From Lineolata rhizophorae (lineage: Eukaryota; Ascomycota; Dothideomycetes; Lineolatales; Lineolataceae): a stretch of DNA of 64,000 nt. The stretch lies in contig MU001696.1 in assembly GCA_010093515.1 (NCBI GenBank), positions 342,286 through 406,285 of the forward strand. Reading direction: 5' to 3'. Shown here piece by piece: positions 31,254 to 42,147 of the stretch. Each line of letters begins with the position of its first letter. Positions within the stretch are counted from its first letter, which is position 1. The position numbers and the translations under genes were made by a program. The notes under the pieces were generated by a model that searched no databases, had not been told where the DNA came from, and was given only the letters and a program-made list of their open reading frames with translations.

Positions 31254-32368
31254 ATGATCGATCGGGGTATATTCGAAGACCTCCAAGCTAGGGTGGACGA
31301 AGATGCCGAAGTTCGCGATGTATGCAATCGAGTTGACGCTTGGGTAAACGCACCAACAGCTCACAGGCATCTTAGGAAATTCGTGTCATCGTAGACACCC
31401 TCGAGAAGAAGGGTATCCTTCGGTGGATCACATAGCTTCAAAGTGGACTACGTGCTAACATAACTCAGAAAAGATTGCGCAGTCTATCTTGGCAAAGGCG
31501 CATTCGACTCCACTTTCTCAGCGTAGGCTGTCATCATAATTGCACGAGCTAGTTTGCAGAACACTTACAAGCACAAGTCAGTAGTCAGGTCCTAGAACCT
31601 GCCAAGGGTGCAATTCAACAAACCATGGCTTCTGTTGACGACCTATCCGCTGTTGCATCAGCTCATCCATACTATAAGTGGAACAACATGTGGCAACGCC
31701 AGGTTCAGGATCTGGTAGTTCACCTGCCACATCCGGCTGGCTTTGTAGTAGCTTTACAATGTTATCCGCTAACGGAATACTAGGTTTTCCACATTCTACT
31801 TTTCGGGTGGCTTGGCGGATCGATTCAGGATGGCTCGCAACCCCGCCCTGGCTATCTTTTGACAATTGATGAGATTGGAGGCATTCTCAAGGGTATTCGA
31901 CCTTGCCCGGTCATGCTATGAGCCTGTACTCACCATCCGAAATTCAAGTGCCGGTCAACGAGAAGCAGAAAGATACCTTCCACATTGCCATCGAAGAGTA
32001 CTTGCACGCCCTGATCTCCTTACTCGATGAACTTGTAAACCCCCTTGACGTCGATTTCGAACATGATGGCTGGCTCACTATGATAAAGGCACGTTTGGCA
32101 CGCAATTCGGTGACCCTCGGCGACTACCGCAGGCCTACACACATCGCACAATTCATCAAGGACATTCATGCCGGATTCCAAATCTTGAATCTCAAAAACG
32201 ATTCCTTGAGACGTCGGAGCGACGGTATCAAGTACAGAGTATGTGTAGAATCTCGCAGTTTTGCACCCATTTCTGACCCCTCTGTAGGTGAAGGAGGTCG
32301 AAGATGTTGTCTATGATCTCTCACTGAGGAATCTAATTCCTAGAGATGATCCGACTTCCGGTCAATAG
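31254..32368 (+). CDS. translin
   Basis: Eight exons, 31254-31319, 31376-31412, 31469-31522, 31578-31714, 31784-31892, 31949-32034, 32089-32238 and 32288-32368, give 239 aa with every junction in frame. Reading: FEDLQARVDEDAEVRD-EIRVIVDTLEK, AQSILAKAHSTPLS, AHPYYKWNNMWQRQVQDL-VFHILLFGWLGG, EEYLHALISLLDEL-ARLARNSVTLGDY, DLHAGFQ-type text and NLKNDSLRR, YDLSLRNLIPR. This is translin, the octameric nucleic-acid binding protein that with TRAX forms the C3PO nuclease. Its length agrees with animal translin (about 228 aa). The seven introns are 49-69 nt; exons are as short as 37 nt. No TRAX gene is in the window. Confidence 0.92.
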
Positions 32369-32962
32369 TGTTGAAGAAGGCCCTCTCGCGGTTCTATTAC
32401 TGGGGGTATGTTTGAGGGTCCTTGGGGAGGAGTCCTGAGGCCTTAACATGGCCATGAGCAACAGCCAACAAATTGACGGCTTTCAAGCTAGCATCAAAAT
32501 ATTGATATTACAACTGAATTGCAAAATGACAAAAATGATATGGTGTCAGGTTTGAGTTGGAGCCGTGCTGCCCTTTGCTCATAAATATTAGCTAAATGGG
32601 CAAGTGAAGCGAACGTCTAGCTCCATTGGCGGGGAATCCTGCAGATGCCGGGCGTTGACTCGAGTCCAAGTCATCAGCTGAGCTACCGAACTAAGAATAA
32701 TCCGAAAGCCATGTTAATCTTCTGGAGGATTCCTGGCGCTTCGCTGTTTGACTTGGCTGAAATTTGATCTGCTGGAATCAAATGAGTCACGCGCTGCTCG
32801 TGACTGGGCATTTGGTACTTGCGGCGGCAGGTATGACATCTGCATGCGCGACACGGTAACGCCCTCGGAGCTAATTGAGGAAGAAGGCGCGTATATGACG
32901 GCCCCACGAACACAAACCTGGGTCAATTCTGGCTTTGAAAAACCGGGGTCTTGACAATCAAC
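32369..32962. other. intergenic, 594 bp
   Basis: Translin 3' end and upstream region of the DUF1308 gene. No gene recognised; a tRNA-like fragment near 32620-32705 was considered and rejected. Confidence 0.4.
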
Positions 32963-34378
32963 ATGGCGTCTCCATCGGTTGCCGACCTTGTTGAGAGGGC
33001 AAAGCGGTTGTTAACCGAAGTCGAAGCGTTCGAGAAGAGCGTGATACAACAGCGACGAGAGAACGCAATTGAACATCGACATTTTGTCGGCTCCATCCGC
33101 GCCGAGGTCCGATCCTTGGAGAAATTGTCGTCCGCGGACCCTTCATCCGACCGGATCCAGCATACGGTCAACTCGTCTAACCTTCCCTTTTTCGAGTCCG
33201 TCTGGGCGGCGGCGAAGAGGACGACCGGCATCGTGGCCTTTACGAAGCGATTCTACTGGACGCCGACGACGTCGAATCTGGCCAAACGAGCGACCAAGGA
33301 TCCAAAGCGACATAGTGCGCTGGTGGATGTGGTGGCGAAGAATGGGTCGGAATGGATCAAGGTGTCGACCATCACGAAGATGCGGCTGCTATTCGAGATG
33401 GCCAAGCAAGGCTGGGCCAATGGGCCGCTATCCGATTCGGGCGAGGAAGACGATACCGACTGCCCAAAGTTCCAACATCCCGATGATGAGGACAACAACG
33501 AAATCTCTCTTGTCAAAGCTGCCGAAAACCTAAGGAAAGCGTCGCAGGCGACGCGGGTAAGATATCACCACCCGAAAGTGCACTTTGTCCTACCCAAAAT
33601 CGAGGCAGGAGAGATCGAGGAAGTCGATCGCATCCTTGAGGATATCCAGAACACAGGGGCTACTTTGCATTGCGGAAGTCAGATTCCGCAGACGTTGCCC
33701 GAGCTCGACGGCGTCTTATCAGGCATGGTCTTTGACGAGTTCCGCGACTTCTCGGACGTGCTCAACATCGACTGCACCGTTCTTCTGGCACTGGTTTCCG
33801 ACCTGTCTCACTACACGGTTCCGCAGGAGCAATGGCTGCATAAAGCAGTGCGCCGGCAGATCGAAATGGAGGACAAGGAGAAGTTATTGCCAACCTCTCT
33901 CTACCCTGCTATGGGAGGCCGCAAGCTGGTCACGACGGCAGAAGCTGCGAAGCGGATGCACGAGATCGTCGACACGATTGGGACCGAGACAGAAAAGGCG
34001 CGAACGGCCATCATCATGCAACAGGAGCCGAGAGCCCAGCGGGAAGAACTAATCGAGCGATTTCAGAAATACTCGGATTACCCTGTCCCTAGCTCCTGGC
34101 AGATACCTCTGAAGATCGTCAATAAGGATGTTAATAGAGCTCAGGTCCCATCGCTCGCAGAAGCGGTGATGGAGCCGTTGTCGGATATTAATCGCTCTGT
34201 TTTCTCGTACGGATGGCTTTCTGGCCGCACGACGATCTCGTCGAATCGGACCGTGGCGAAGCAGATCGAGCACTTAGTGGAGGAGCATCGGACATCTGAG
34301 GAAGATCGGGGGCCAGATGTTTGGCTATGCCCCACGGCGCGCTCGTTGGTTGGCAAAGAGAAAGGCAGAAAGGAGTAA
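32963..34378 (+). CDS. DUF1308 domain protein
   Basis: A single-exon gene of 471 aa. The conserved C-terminal DUF1308 core is seen as LNIDCTVLLALVSDLSHY, with FVLPKIEAGE and LHCGSQIPQ before it and PAMGGRKLVTTAEAAKRM after it. The family is widespread in eukaryotes (human C7orf25), resembles PIN-type nucleases in fold, and its function is not established. The N-terminal half is a charged helical region (SVADLVERAKRLLTEVEAFE). The preferred start is the ATG at 32963; the frame stays open only a few codons further upstream. Confidence 0.82.
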   Translation: MASPSVADLVERAKRLLTEVEAFEKSVIQQRRENAIEHRHFVGSIRAEVRSLEKLSSADPSSDRIQHTVNSSNLPFFESVWAAAKRTTGIVAFTKRFYWTPTTSNLAKRATKDPKRHSALVDVVAKNGSEWIKVSTITKMRLLFEMAKQGWANGPLSDSGEEDDTDCPKFQHPDDEDNNEISLVKAAENLRKASQATRVRYHHPKVHFVLPKIEAGEIEEVDRILEDIQNTGATLHCGSQIPQTLPELDGVLSGMVFDEFRDFSDVLNIDCTVLLALVSDLSHYTVPQEQWLHKAVRRQIEMEDKEKLLPTSLYPAMGGRKLVTTAEAAKRMHEIVDTIGTETEKARTAIIMQQEPRAQREELIERFQKYSDYPVPSSWQIPLKIVNKDVNRAQVPSLAEAVMEPLSDINRSVFSYGWLSGRTTISSNRTVAKQIEHLVEEHRTSEEDRGPDVWLCPTARSLVGKEKGRKE

Positions 34379-35058
34379 GAACTGGTGTCAACATTAGTTT
34401 CAACGTGCAATTTTGTCACCTTAGAACTTGCTTTAGAACCCCTAGATGCCGTCAATTTTTCATAGCGTTGCGAGAGTTCACCAATGCCAAATGGCAGTTG
34501 CTTCTCACTCTACCAGTGCCCAAGTTAAAATCATTCAATGTCATTATACGGTCGATTCCGAGATACCGAATACACTAGTAATGCGACACCCATGAAGCAT
34601 CGAACGAAGCCCTTACCAATGAAAAGCCTCTTCTTTTGGGTTACTCTTTGAAAACAAAACAATGTAAGCAAAAACATTGCCTGCGACCCGTCTGAGCATG
34701 CATCCAAGCCAGCAAAAGAGGGGTATCAAAAAGTAACAGCCATGCGCTGAGTGTCATCCAACACAACAAACAGAAGCGCTCATAAACCAACGTAAAGAAA
34801 GAGCAGAGAAGACGACAGAAAGAGCCCCATGAAAATCGACCAAATATGCCGATCAATGACCAGTTGAATCAGAAGCACAAGCGCCAAGGGTGGAATTAAG
34901 TACGATCGATCCATTTAGAAGGAAAAAAAAAAAAACGAAAAAAGAAGAGCTCACTCCCACCTCATCCAAAAAAGAAGGAGACAAAAATAAGCCTAGGTAG
35001 TGGGCGACCCCCAAGACAAAGCCAGAAAGCGACATAACTTTCCACCCCGAGCCGCGCA
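34379..35058. other. convergent intergenic, 680 bp
   Basis: AT-rich 3' regions of the DUF1308 and kinase genes, with an A tract near 34925. No gene seen. Confidence 0.4.
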
Positions 35059-37230
35059 TTACGTCCACGCTTCTTCCGGTTCATACAATTCCTTGCACCC
35101 CGCCAACCACTTACTCTCAAGAACACCCCCGACAGTCAGCCGCTTTTCCGGATCCATCTCCAGGCATCCCCTGACGAGCTCGATCGGATCGTACGAGAAC
35201 CCCACCACCGCGGGAGCTTTCTCAAGCGCCTCCTCGTTCCACTCTCCGGCTAGGATCATCATCACGAGCCGCGGCTCGAACGGGTGCTGGAAGGGCAGCT
35301 CGCCAGCGAGCAGCGCGTAGCACACCACGCCGTAGGCCCACATGTCCACGGCCGGAGAGTACAGCGCGACGGGCGCGTCGATCAACTCGGGGGCAGCGTA
35401 TTGGAGGCTCCCGCCCGGCAGGACGGAGGTGCTGGTCCGACTGGGGCCGATATTGGCGTTGTGCAGGGCCAACTCAGGGCTTGCGGGCTGATGATGCAGC
35501 GTCGACAGAGGCGGTCTGGAGTGCAAGTCCACTTGCTCCTGAGCAAGCTGGACGTAAGGCTCCGGGCTCTCCTCCTGGCGATGCTCGTTGGTAATGAAAT
35601 CCGCCATGCCAAAGTCGCACAGGAGAACGTTGCCACCCTCGGTGGCGGCGCTCGGGCCGGACATGTCGAGCAGGCAGTTCTCGAGCTTGATGTCGCGGTG
35701 CACGACGCGCACGTCCTCGTGTAAATAACGGATGGCTGAGGCGAGCTGATATGTGTAGCGCCGAGCGAGGGGAGCGGGCAAGCCGCGTTTGGACTCCTTT
35801 CGGTTCTTGCGCACGAGATCGAAGAGAGTACCGCCAACGTTGAGCTGGGTGATGCAGAACGTCGCGAAGGGACTGTCGTAGACAGCGATAAGCGGTAGGA
35901 TGTAGCGGTGCTTTAGGAAGCGCCAGATAGAGACCTCGTGCTCGAACTCGGCTTGGATCTTCTCGTTCTCACGCTCCGTCTTTCCTGACACCACCTTGCG
36001 CACGATTTTGACAGCGCGCTGAACTTTGACGTTGTCCTCGATAGTGAGGACTTCTTTGACCACGCTGAAGCCACCGAAGCCTATCTGCCTCCCAATGATG
36101 TATTCGCTGTGATCGCCGATTTCCTGGCCTTCGTCGTCAGGTTCGGGAGCGGCCGCCTCTTCTTTGCTCCACTGCGACAGGAACGCGCTAGCGGGGGAGA
36201 CGGAAGTATTCGTCCCGGAACGCGTGCTTCGCCTGCTCGCCCTCCTCATGCTCCCGCCGCCCGACTTCTCGGAACGATAGCTCCGCGACCGCTGCGAGCC
36301 AGTTCTGCGCTCTGACCACGGCGTGGGCTGGGAAGGAAAGTCCATGGGAGAAGTTGCCGCAACGGGCGACAGCATGTACTCGCTCGTGGGCTCGAGAGGC
36401 GTCCTCACTTCCTCCATGATGGGCGACGCCGTGGTCCCCGACGTGAGAGACGATATTCGGTCGTAGTCGCCCATGTGTTGGTCCTTGGCCAGCTCATCGA
36501 CCGTCGATTGCAGGAAGGGGTGCCGCATCTCGCCCTTGCGAAAAGGCGGGTGGTCCTGCTCTCGCTTGCGATCTAGCGGCTCGCCCGTGTCAGGATCAAA
36601 TTCTTCCATGCGCGACTCGCTGCAACGGCGGTGGTGGTGGGCCACCTCGCCGGACAGGCGGTGATCATAGTCGTCTTCGTCGGCGCTGTGCCAACCGCCC
36701 AGGTCGTCGTCGCGGCCACTGGCGGTCTCCGGCTGCGGCTTGGGCAGAGGCTGAGTCATGCACTGGCGGCGACCGCTGTCCAACGTCACCTGCGGATCAA
36801 AGCTGATCGAGGTGTGGCGGTTGCGGAGGGACACGTCGGGGAGCGCGCGGGCAGCGGCGCCATCGGGCGCAGCGGCGCCGTCGGCGGGCGGTTGCTGCCT
36901 GTCGGGCGCGGCGCTGGGGATGGGGAGCGCTTCCGAGGACGCGGTGGGCGTGGGCCGCTCGTCGGAAGGCACGTCGACGGACGCGGGCAGGCTGCCGGGA
37001 GCGTCTATCGGGGTCGAGGACGGGCGCGACGACGGGTGCTCGAGCGGAGCGCTCTCGCGCGTCTCGTGGGCGGTCGCGCCGGCGTCGTCGCCATGGCTGT
37101 GCCGGGCGTCGCGGTGCCGGGGGTCGTCGCGCCTGATGGAGGCGAAGGGGGACTGCGATGCGGGATTCGCGGCCGAGTGCGTGTTGAGCTTGAGCTTGCG
37201 GAAGAGGTGCGACGGCTCGAGAGGTGCCAT
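35059..37230 (-). CDS. Ser/Thr protein kinase with long disordered N-terminus
   Basis: A single-exon gene of 723 aa. Residues 1-370 are low-complexity, rich in Ser, Pro, Arg and Asp, with possible phosphorylation sites (RRASRRSTRSGT). The kinase domain runs from about 377: Gly loop IGFGGFSVV (383-391), Lys408 (RAVK), catalytic HRDIKLEN (511-518), DFG (539-541), YAAPEL (611-616), DMWAYGVVCYALLAGELPF. All catalytic residues are present, so it should be active. The segment between DFG and APE is about 70 residues, two to three times the usual length. It resembles fungal kinases of the Nnk1 type, but I cannot assign an ortholog firmly. Confidence 0.85.
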   Translation of the reverse strand: MAPLEPSHLFRKLKLNTHSAANPASQSPFASIRRDDPRHRDARHSHGDDAGATAHETRESAPLEHPSSRPSSTPIDAPGSLPASVDVPSDERPTPTASSEALPIPSAAPDRQQPPADGAAAPDGAAARALPDVSLRNRHTSISFDPQVTLDSGRRQCMTQPLPKPQPETASGRDDDLGGWHSADEDDYDHRLSGEVAHHHRRCSESRMEEFDPDTGEPLDRKREQDHPPFRKGEMRHPFLQSTVDELAKDQHMGDYDRISSLTSGTTASPIMEEVRTPLEPTSEYMLSPVAATSPMDFPSQPTPWSERRTGSQRSRSYRSEKSGGGSMRRASRRSTRSGTNTSVSPASAFLSQWSKEEAAAPEPDDEGQEIGDHSEYIIGRQIGFGGFSVVKEVLTIEDNVKVQRAVKIVRKVVSGKTERENEKIQAEFEHEVSIWRFLKHRYILPLIAVYDSPFATFCITQLNVGGTLFDLVRKNRKESKRGLPAPLARRYTYQLASAIRYLHEDVRVVHRDIKLENCLLDMSGPSAATEGGNVLLCDFGMADFITNEHRQEESPEPYVQLAQEQVDLHSRPPLSTLHHQPASPELALHNANIGPSRTSTSVLPGGSLQYAAPELIDAPVALYSPAVDMWAYGVVCYALLAGELPFQHPFEPRLVMMILAGEWNEEALEKAPAVVGFSYDPIELVRGCLEMDPEKRLTVGGVLESKWLAGCKELYEPEEAWT

Positions 37231-39162
37231 TCGAGCGCGGCGGGAGCGCGGGGACGGGCGGGGGGCGAGGACGTGTGCGCAGCGTTTCGTTCGGGCTTTG
37301 CGAGCTGCGGGGATGAGGGTTTTTGCGCGTCGGGAGCGCCAGCAAGGCGGGCGCGAGCCGCCCAGCGCCCGACGGCCGCCGTGCGGCCCCCGCGGGAGAC
37401 GGCCGCGGAGGCTGTGGGGGAGCCAAGCGGTCGGCGGCCGATCGCCTCACCGGCGGCCGGCTTCGCCAGGCCATGCAAACGGACAATGTGTTGGGTGTCG
37501 CAGGCAGCTCTGGACGGCTTGGCCGCCGGCCGTGGAACTCGGGGCGCCTGGCCGCTACAAATACAGTGCGAGCGTCTCGTCCGGGCGGCGGATCGTGGCC
37601 CCACAATGTCTTTGTCTCCCGCGGCCGGCTGAGGCGCGCCCCGGCGAGGACCATGCTATGTACCTGCTAACCACGGAGAGTAACATACGGCTTCCCATCT
37701 GTCTAGACTGCCCCAGGGTACATAGGCACGCCCATTGCTGCCTATTAGCAGTGGGCGGCGAGTCTGCCAGCCCACTCTGCTGCCAAGCCCGGCGGCATGC
37801 CATGTGAGCAAGGCGGCAAGACATGATCGATCATGGCGACCTTGGGCAGCTGGTGAGCCTCTCGCAGCCGACGCGCCGCCGCAGCTGTCGTCCTCACTCC
37901 TGTCAGGATGCGAAAATTTCTTCCTCGGTGAGGTCGTTGACTGGCCTCGGGGCGCGCGGGTCGCCTGCCTATGGCGTCACTCGGTTGAGTTGTCGTCCGG
38001 CGACATGGCGCGCTGGCATCCTCCTCTCCCACAGAGATTCCGCCCTCGCCGGGGGGCCCGAGTGCAGGAACGGGCTGCGTGGCAGGCCATTGCCGCAGAC
38101 TGAGGCCGCGAGCTGCCGCTGCAGCGCATTGCTCGATACCGCACGGCTCCAAGAGGCCGCGCGCGGCGTCGTCGTCGTTGGTGCCCGCACAGCAGGGACC
38201 CCTACAAATCAGCACCCCCGATTGGCCACGCGCTGCCCGTCCCGCGCGCTGCTACTGGCCGTCCTCGGCTTATTGACGAGAGCACACAGTGCGCGAGCGC
38301 GGGAGTGCCTGGGCACCACGTCCCGGACGCCAAGCACGTCTTCGTACGTAGTAGCTTGGTAGCTACAGGCCCGGTGCCCGTGGGCAAGGACCCCGATAGC
38401 GCCGACGGAAGCAGGTGCCTTGTAGTGACGCCATGCAGGTACTACCTGTGTGTGCTGGGCGCCTACTCAGCAACAAGTTGCACCGTCGCCTTCAGATAAG
38501 GCTGGGGAGGCGTCTTTCTTTCTCCTTCTCTCTCTCGTCTCCGAGGGCCCAGAAGTACGTAGTACGAAGCCAGGCAAGGCAGGCGGGGCGGGATGTTTTC
38601 ACCGAATCCCTACTTGCCATGGAGAGCAGCCGACAGCCTCGCAGGTGACGAGCCACGGCCGGTCGCCGGAGCCGGGCGGTGGGCGGGTAGGGTTGTAAAG
38701 CCTCCGGCATGCGAGCGAGAGAAAGAGAGAGAGAGCGGGAAGAGCGGGCGTCCGCGCCGAGTCTGGAGGGAGGAGGGAGGAGGGCGTCGTGCTGCGCGCG
38801 GCGGGCGCCTCGGCCCCGGGTGATCGTTGCGGCGTGCGCTTGTGCAGGCCCGGGTGGTCAGTGCCTCGTGCTTGCCTGCTTGCGCCTCTGCGCGCCGGCC
38901 CCGGCCCAACCTCGTTGCTCCTCCCAGCGGCCGGCCTCAAAGCCCTCCCCCAACGGCCCCCCCTCCACCCCGTCCGCGATGAGTACAATGCCCTGCATTT
39001 CTTGATCTGCATGAGCTCCGCCAGCACCGTTTTTGCACCCCCCTCGTCCGCCGCTTTGTCTGCCCGTCCCAACACGCCCCCTTAGACGCCGCGGAACGAG
39101 CGCCTGCCCATCCCCGACGGCGCGGTCGGCCACCGGCCACTGCCCGACTCAGTCCGTCCAAC
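37231..39162. promoter_or_regulatory. divergent GC-rich spacer kinase / VAC8, 1.9 kb
   Basis: Long GC-rich upstream regions for both genes. TACGTAGTA occurs at 38345-38353 and 38556-38564. A GAGA-rich purine stretch lies near 38707-38740. ORFs of up to about 200 codons overlap in all frames, as expected from composition, and none is recognisable. Confidence 0.4.
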
Positions 39163-41219
39163 ATGGGCCTGCTATCCTGGTGTGGCCGCTGCGCCAAAGG
39201 CCTCTCGGCCTGCTGCGGAGGTATACAAGCTCCTGCTACTCCGGCCGCTGCTGGCCTGTAACTGACACCGCCTGGTAGACTCGAAGGACAGCCTCTACGA
39301 TCCCGTCCTCGCCGACACCGAGCGGGAGGCCGTCGGAGACCTGCTTGGCTATCTCGAAAACGTACGCCATCCGTTGCCAGCCCGCAGACCGGGCATGCAC
39401 CCGACGCTAACATTCCCGTTTCGATTCCCAGCGGAACGAAACAGACTTCTTCGCCGGCGAGCCCCTGCGGGCACTCAGCACGCTCGTCTACTCGGACAAC
39501 ATCGAGCTTCAGCGGAGTGCTAGTCTGACGTTCGCCGAGATAACCGAGAGAGGTACCGCCGTCTACGCCCCTCTTGAGCTCTGAACAAAGCGCTGATGCC
39601 CAAGCCTACCTTCCAGATGTCCGGGAGGTGGACCGGGATACCCTCGAGCCCATCCTGTTCCTTCTCCAGAGCCCCGACGTCGAGGTTCAGCGAGCTGCAA
39701 GCGCTGCCCTTGGCAACCTGGCCGTGAACAGTGGGTAAACCGTTACCTCTTGTGCTGATGGAGTGCTGACTGCTCCGCTAGCTGAAAACAAGGTCAAGAT
39801 CGTTGCGCTAAATGGCCTTCAACCCCTCATCAAGCAGATGAACTCCAAGAACGTCGAGGTTCAGTGTAATGCCGTCGGGTGTATCACCAACCTCGCAACC
39901 CACGAAGAGAACAAGTCCAAAATAGCCATGTCGGGGGCCCTGGGCCCGCTGACCAGATTGGCGCAATCTAAAGATATGAGGGTTCAGAGGAACGCTACTG
40001 GCGCACTGCTAAACATGACGCATTCTGGTATGTGGTTTGTCGGCCGCGAACATATTTCCATCCGTGGATGCTGATTAGCGCAGATGAGAATCGTCAACAG
40101 TTAGTCCGCGCCGGCGCCATCCCCGTTCTGGTGCAGCTCCTTGCCTCCCCCGACACCGACGTCCAATACTATTGTACTACCGCCCTGAGCAACATTGCAG
40201 TCGACGCGGTAAATCGCAAAAAGCTCGCTCAGACCGAAAGCCGCCTGGTACAATCGTTGGTGCGCTTGATGAGCATCCAATCACCACGGGTCCAATGCCA
40301 GGCTGCTCTAGCGCTTAGGAATTTGGCGTCGGACGAGAAATATCAACGCGAAATCGTAAATGCGAAGGGCCTCCGTCCTCTCCTGCAGCTCCTCCAATCC
40401 GACTATCCTCCTCTCCGTCTTTCTGCTGTTGCTTGCATTCGCAACATCTCGATACACCCCGCGAACGAATCTCCTATAATCGATGAAGGATTCCTACGGC
40501 CCTTGGTCGAGCTTCTCGGCTCCACCGATAACGAAGAAATACAATGTCACGCCATTTCGACTCTGCGGAACCTTGCTGCGAGCTCGGATAGGAACAAGCA
40601 GCTGGTGTTGGAAGCCGGCGCTGTTACTGAATGCAAGAGGCTCATTCTCGACGTCCCCCTGATCGTCCAGTCCGAGATGACGGCGGCAATCGCCGTCTTG
40701 GCCCTCAGCGACGATCTGAAGAGTGCTTTGGTTAACAGCGGCGTTATGGATGTGCTCATCCCGCTAACGGAGGCAGAAAGTATGGAGGTGCAAGGAAATA
40801 GCGCCGCGGCCATAGGAAACTTATCGTCCAAAGGTAAGAATACGCGATTCGTCTATAGTACCGCCACATGAACTAAGGAGCCAGCTTCAGTTGGTGATTA
40901 TGAAGTTTTCCTCGAGAATTGGGACCAGCCGAACGGTGGAATCCACAGCTATCTCAAGCGTTTCCTCAGGAGCCCAGAGCCAACGTTCCAGCACATCGCC
41001 ATTTGGACTCTGTTACAGCTCCTCGAATGCGATGACTCCCGCTTGCCGTCGCTTATTAGCAAATCGACCGATATCATGCAAATGGTAAAGTCTATTGCTG
41101 ACCAAAATGTCGAGTCGGATGACGAAGACGGCGAAGACGATGAAGGCGAGATAATTGCTCTGGCGCGGAGGTGTTGCGAATTGCTAGGTCAAAACCCCAA
41201 GACTCTAGTAGAAGGTTAA
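39163..41219 (+). CDS. VAC8: vacuolar armadillo-repeat protein Vac8
   Basis: Seven exons, 39163-39220, 39279-39361, 39432-39552, 39617-39730, 39782-40027, 40084-40833 and 40891-41219, give 566 aa (yeast Vac8: 578). The N-terminus [19 protein letters not shown] has the myristoylation glycine and several cysteines for palmitoylation. Armadillo repeats follow throughout ([64 protein letters not shown]). The C-terminus is acidic ([13 protein letters not shown]). Vac8 anchors partners at the vacuole for inheritance, fusion, nucleus-vacuole junctions and Cvt/autophagy. All introns are 51-70 nt. Confidence 0.95.
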
Positions 41220-42147
41220 CAGAAGTGGAAGGTGGTGGGTGCGTGTCCGTAAATGTTGTTACTTGCATGAGTGTAGTGATCATTCCCCATATCCCTCACC
41301 TCTTCTTTCAAACTCCACCGTACCTCTCGCGGACCAGTATTACGTTTCCGCAGTATGAGTCTGATCCGAATTCCCCTTGACTGTTTTGTTCAGTCCACGA
41401 ACATTTCCGGGGATCGTCTGGCACATTGCCCAGAAGCAATTATCCCCTGTGTTGCAACCTTTTTTGTTCTTTTTTTTTTTCTTCTGTAGGCTTCACACGG
41501 GCTCAGTTATTATTTTACTTATTTTTCTGGCGTTTTGGGATATCCAAGTCTGCGATATGCCGCGATGGTTTTCCAGCGAGCATCGGGAGGTGCATGCGCT
41601 TTTATTTGATTGCGCAAGGGCGTGTTCGTTTTCTCATTGTCTTGCCCTATCTATATGCCTCTCCTGTCGAAGTGAATGAGCTGGACTGGTTGTATTACGT
41701 CTTCTCTCTACGCTTTCCAGTTTTGCGAGTGGTGGTAGCCATTGCGGCGAGGCGAGCGGAGATGTTGCTGCTTGAATGAGTGTGGGGGGCGCATGTTGTC
41801 ATGTCGCGCTTTCTATGTACCTAGGCTCGAGGCTCCGCCTCTTGCCTAGTTTTGGGTGCCGGTCGGACGAACTTTGACTGTGTTAAACAGATTCTATTTG
41901 TAATGGCTATAGACTTTTTCTTCACTCCCAGTCTCATTTGTACTGCGTGGGCGGGATGATAGTAATGGCTTGTAGTATGTCTACGAATATTGAGAACAAA
42001 CCCTCCAGATGTGTTGCAAGAAGTAATGATATCTAGGTATGTCAGACTCGACTAAATATCATTTCATTGCTAACGATGACGGCCTAATAATGGTCTTGCT
42101 CGGAGGAGAGAATGACCTTTGCGGACGCCATGTCAATCCATCGTAGC
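41220..42147. other. convergent intergenic, 928 bp
   Basis: T-rich 3' region of VAC8 and 3' region of the SDR gene; short ORFs only. Confidence 0.4.

Noticed and set aside
32620-32705. tRNA-like fragment on the minus strand
   Set aside because: TAGCTCAGCTG fits an A box and a 5-bp stem resembles an anticodon arm, but there is no B box, D-stem pairing or acceptor stem.
36631-37807. Two long plus-strand ORFs over the kinase start
   Set aside because: Antisense to the disordered, GC-rich N-terminal coding region; composition artefacts.
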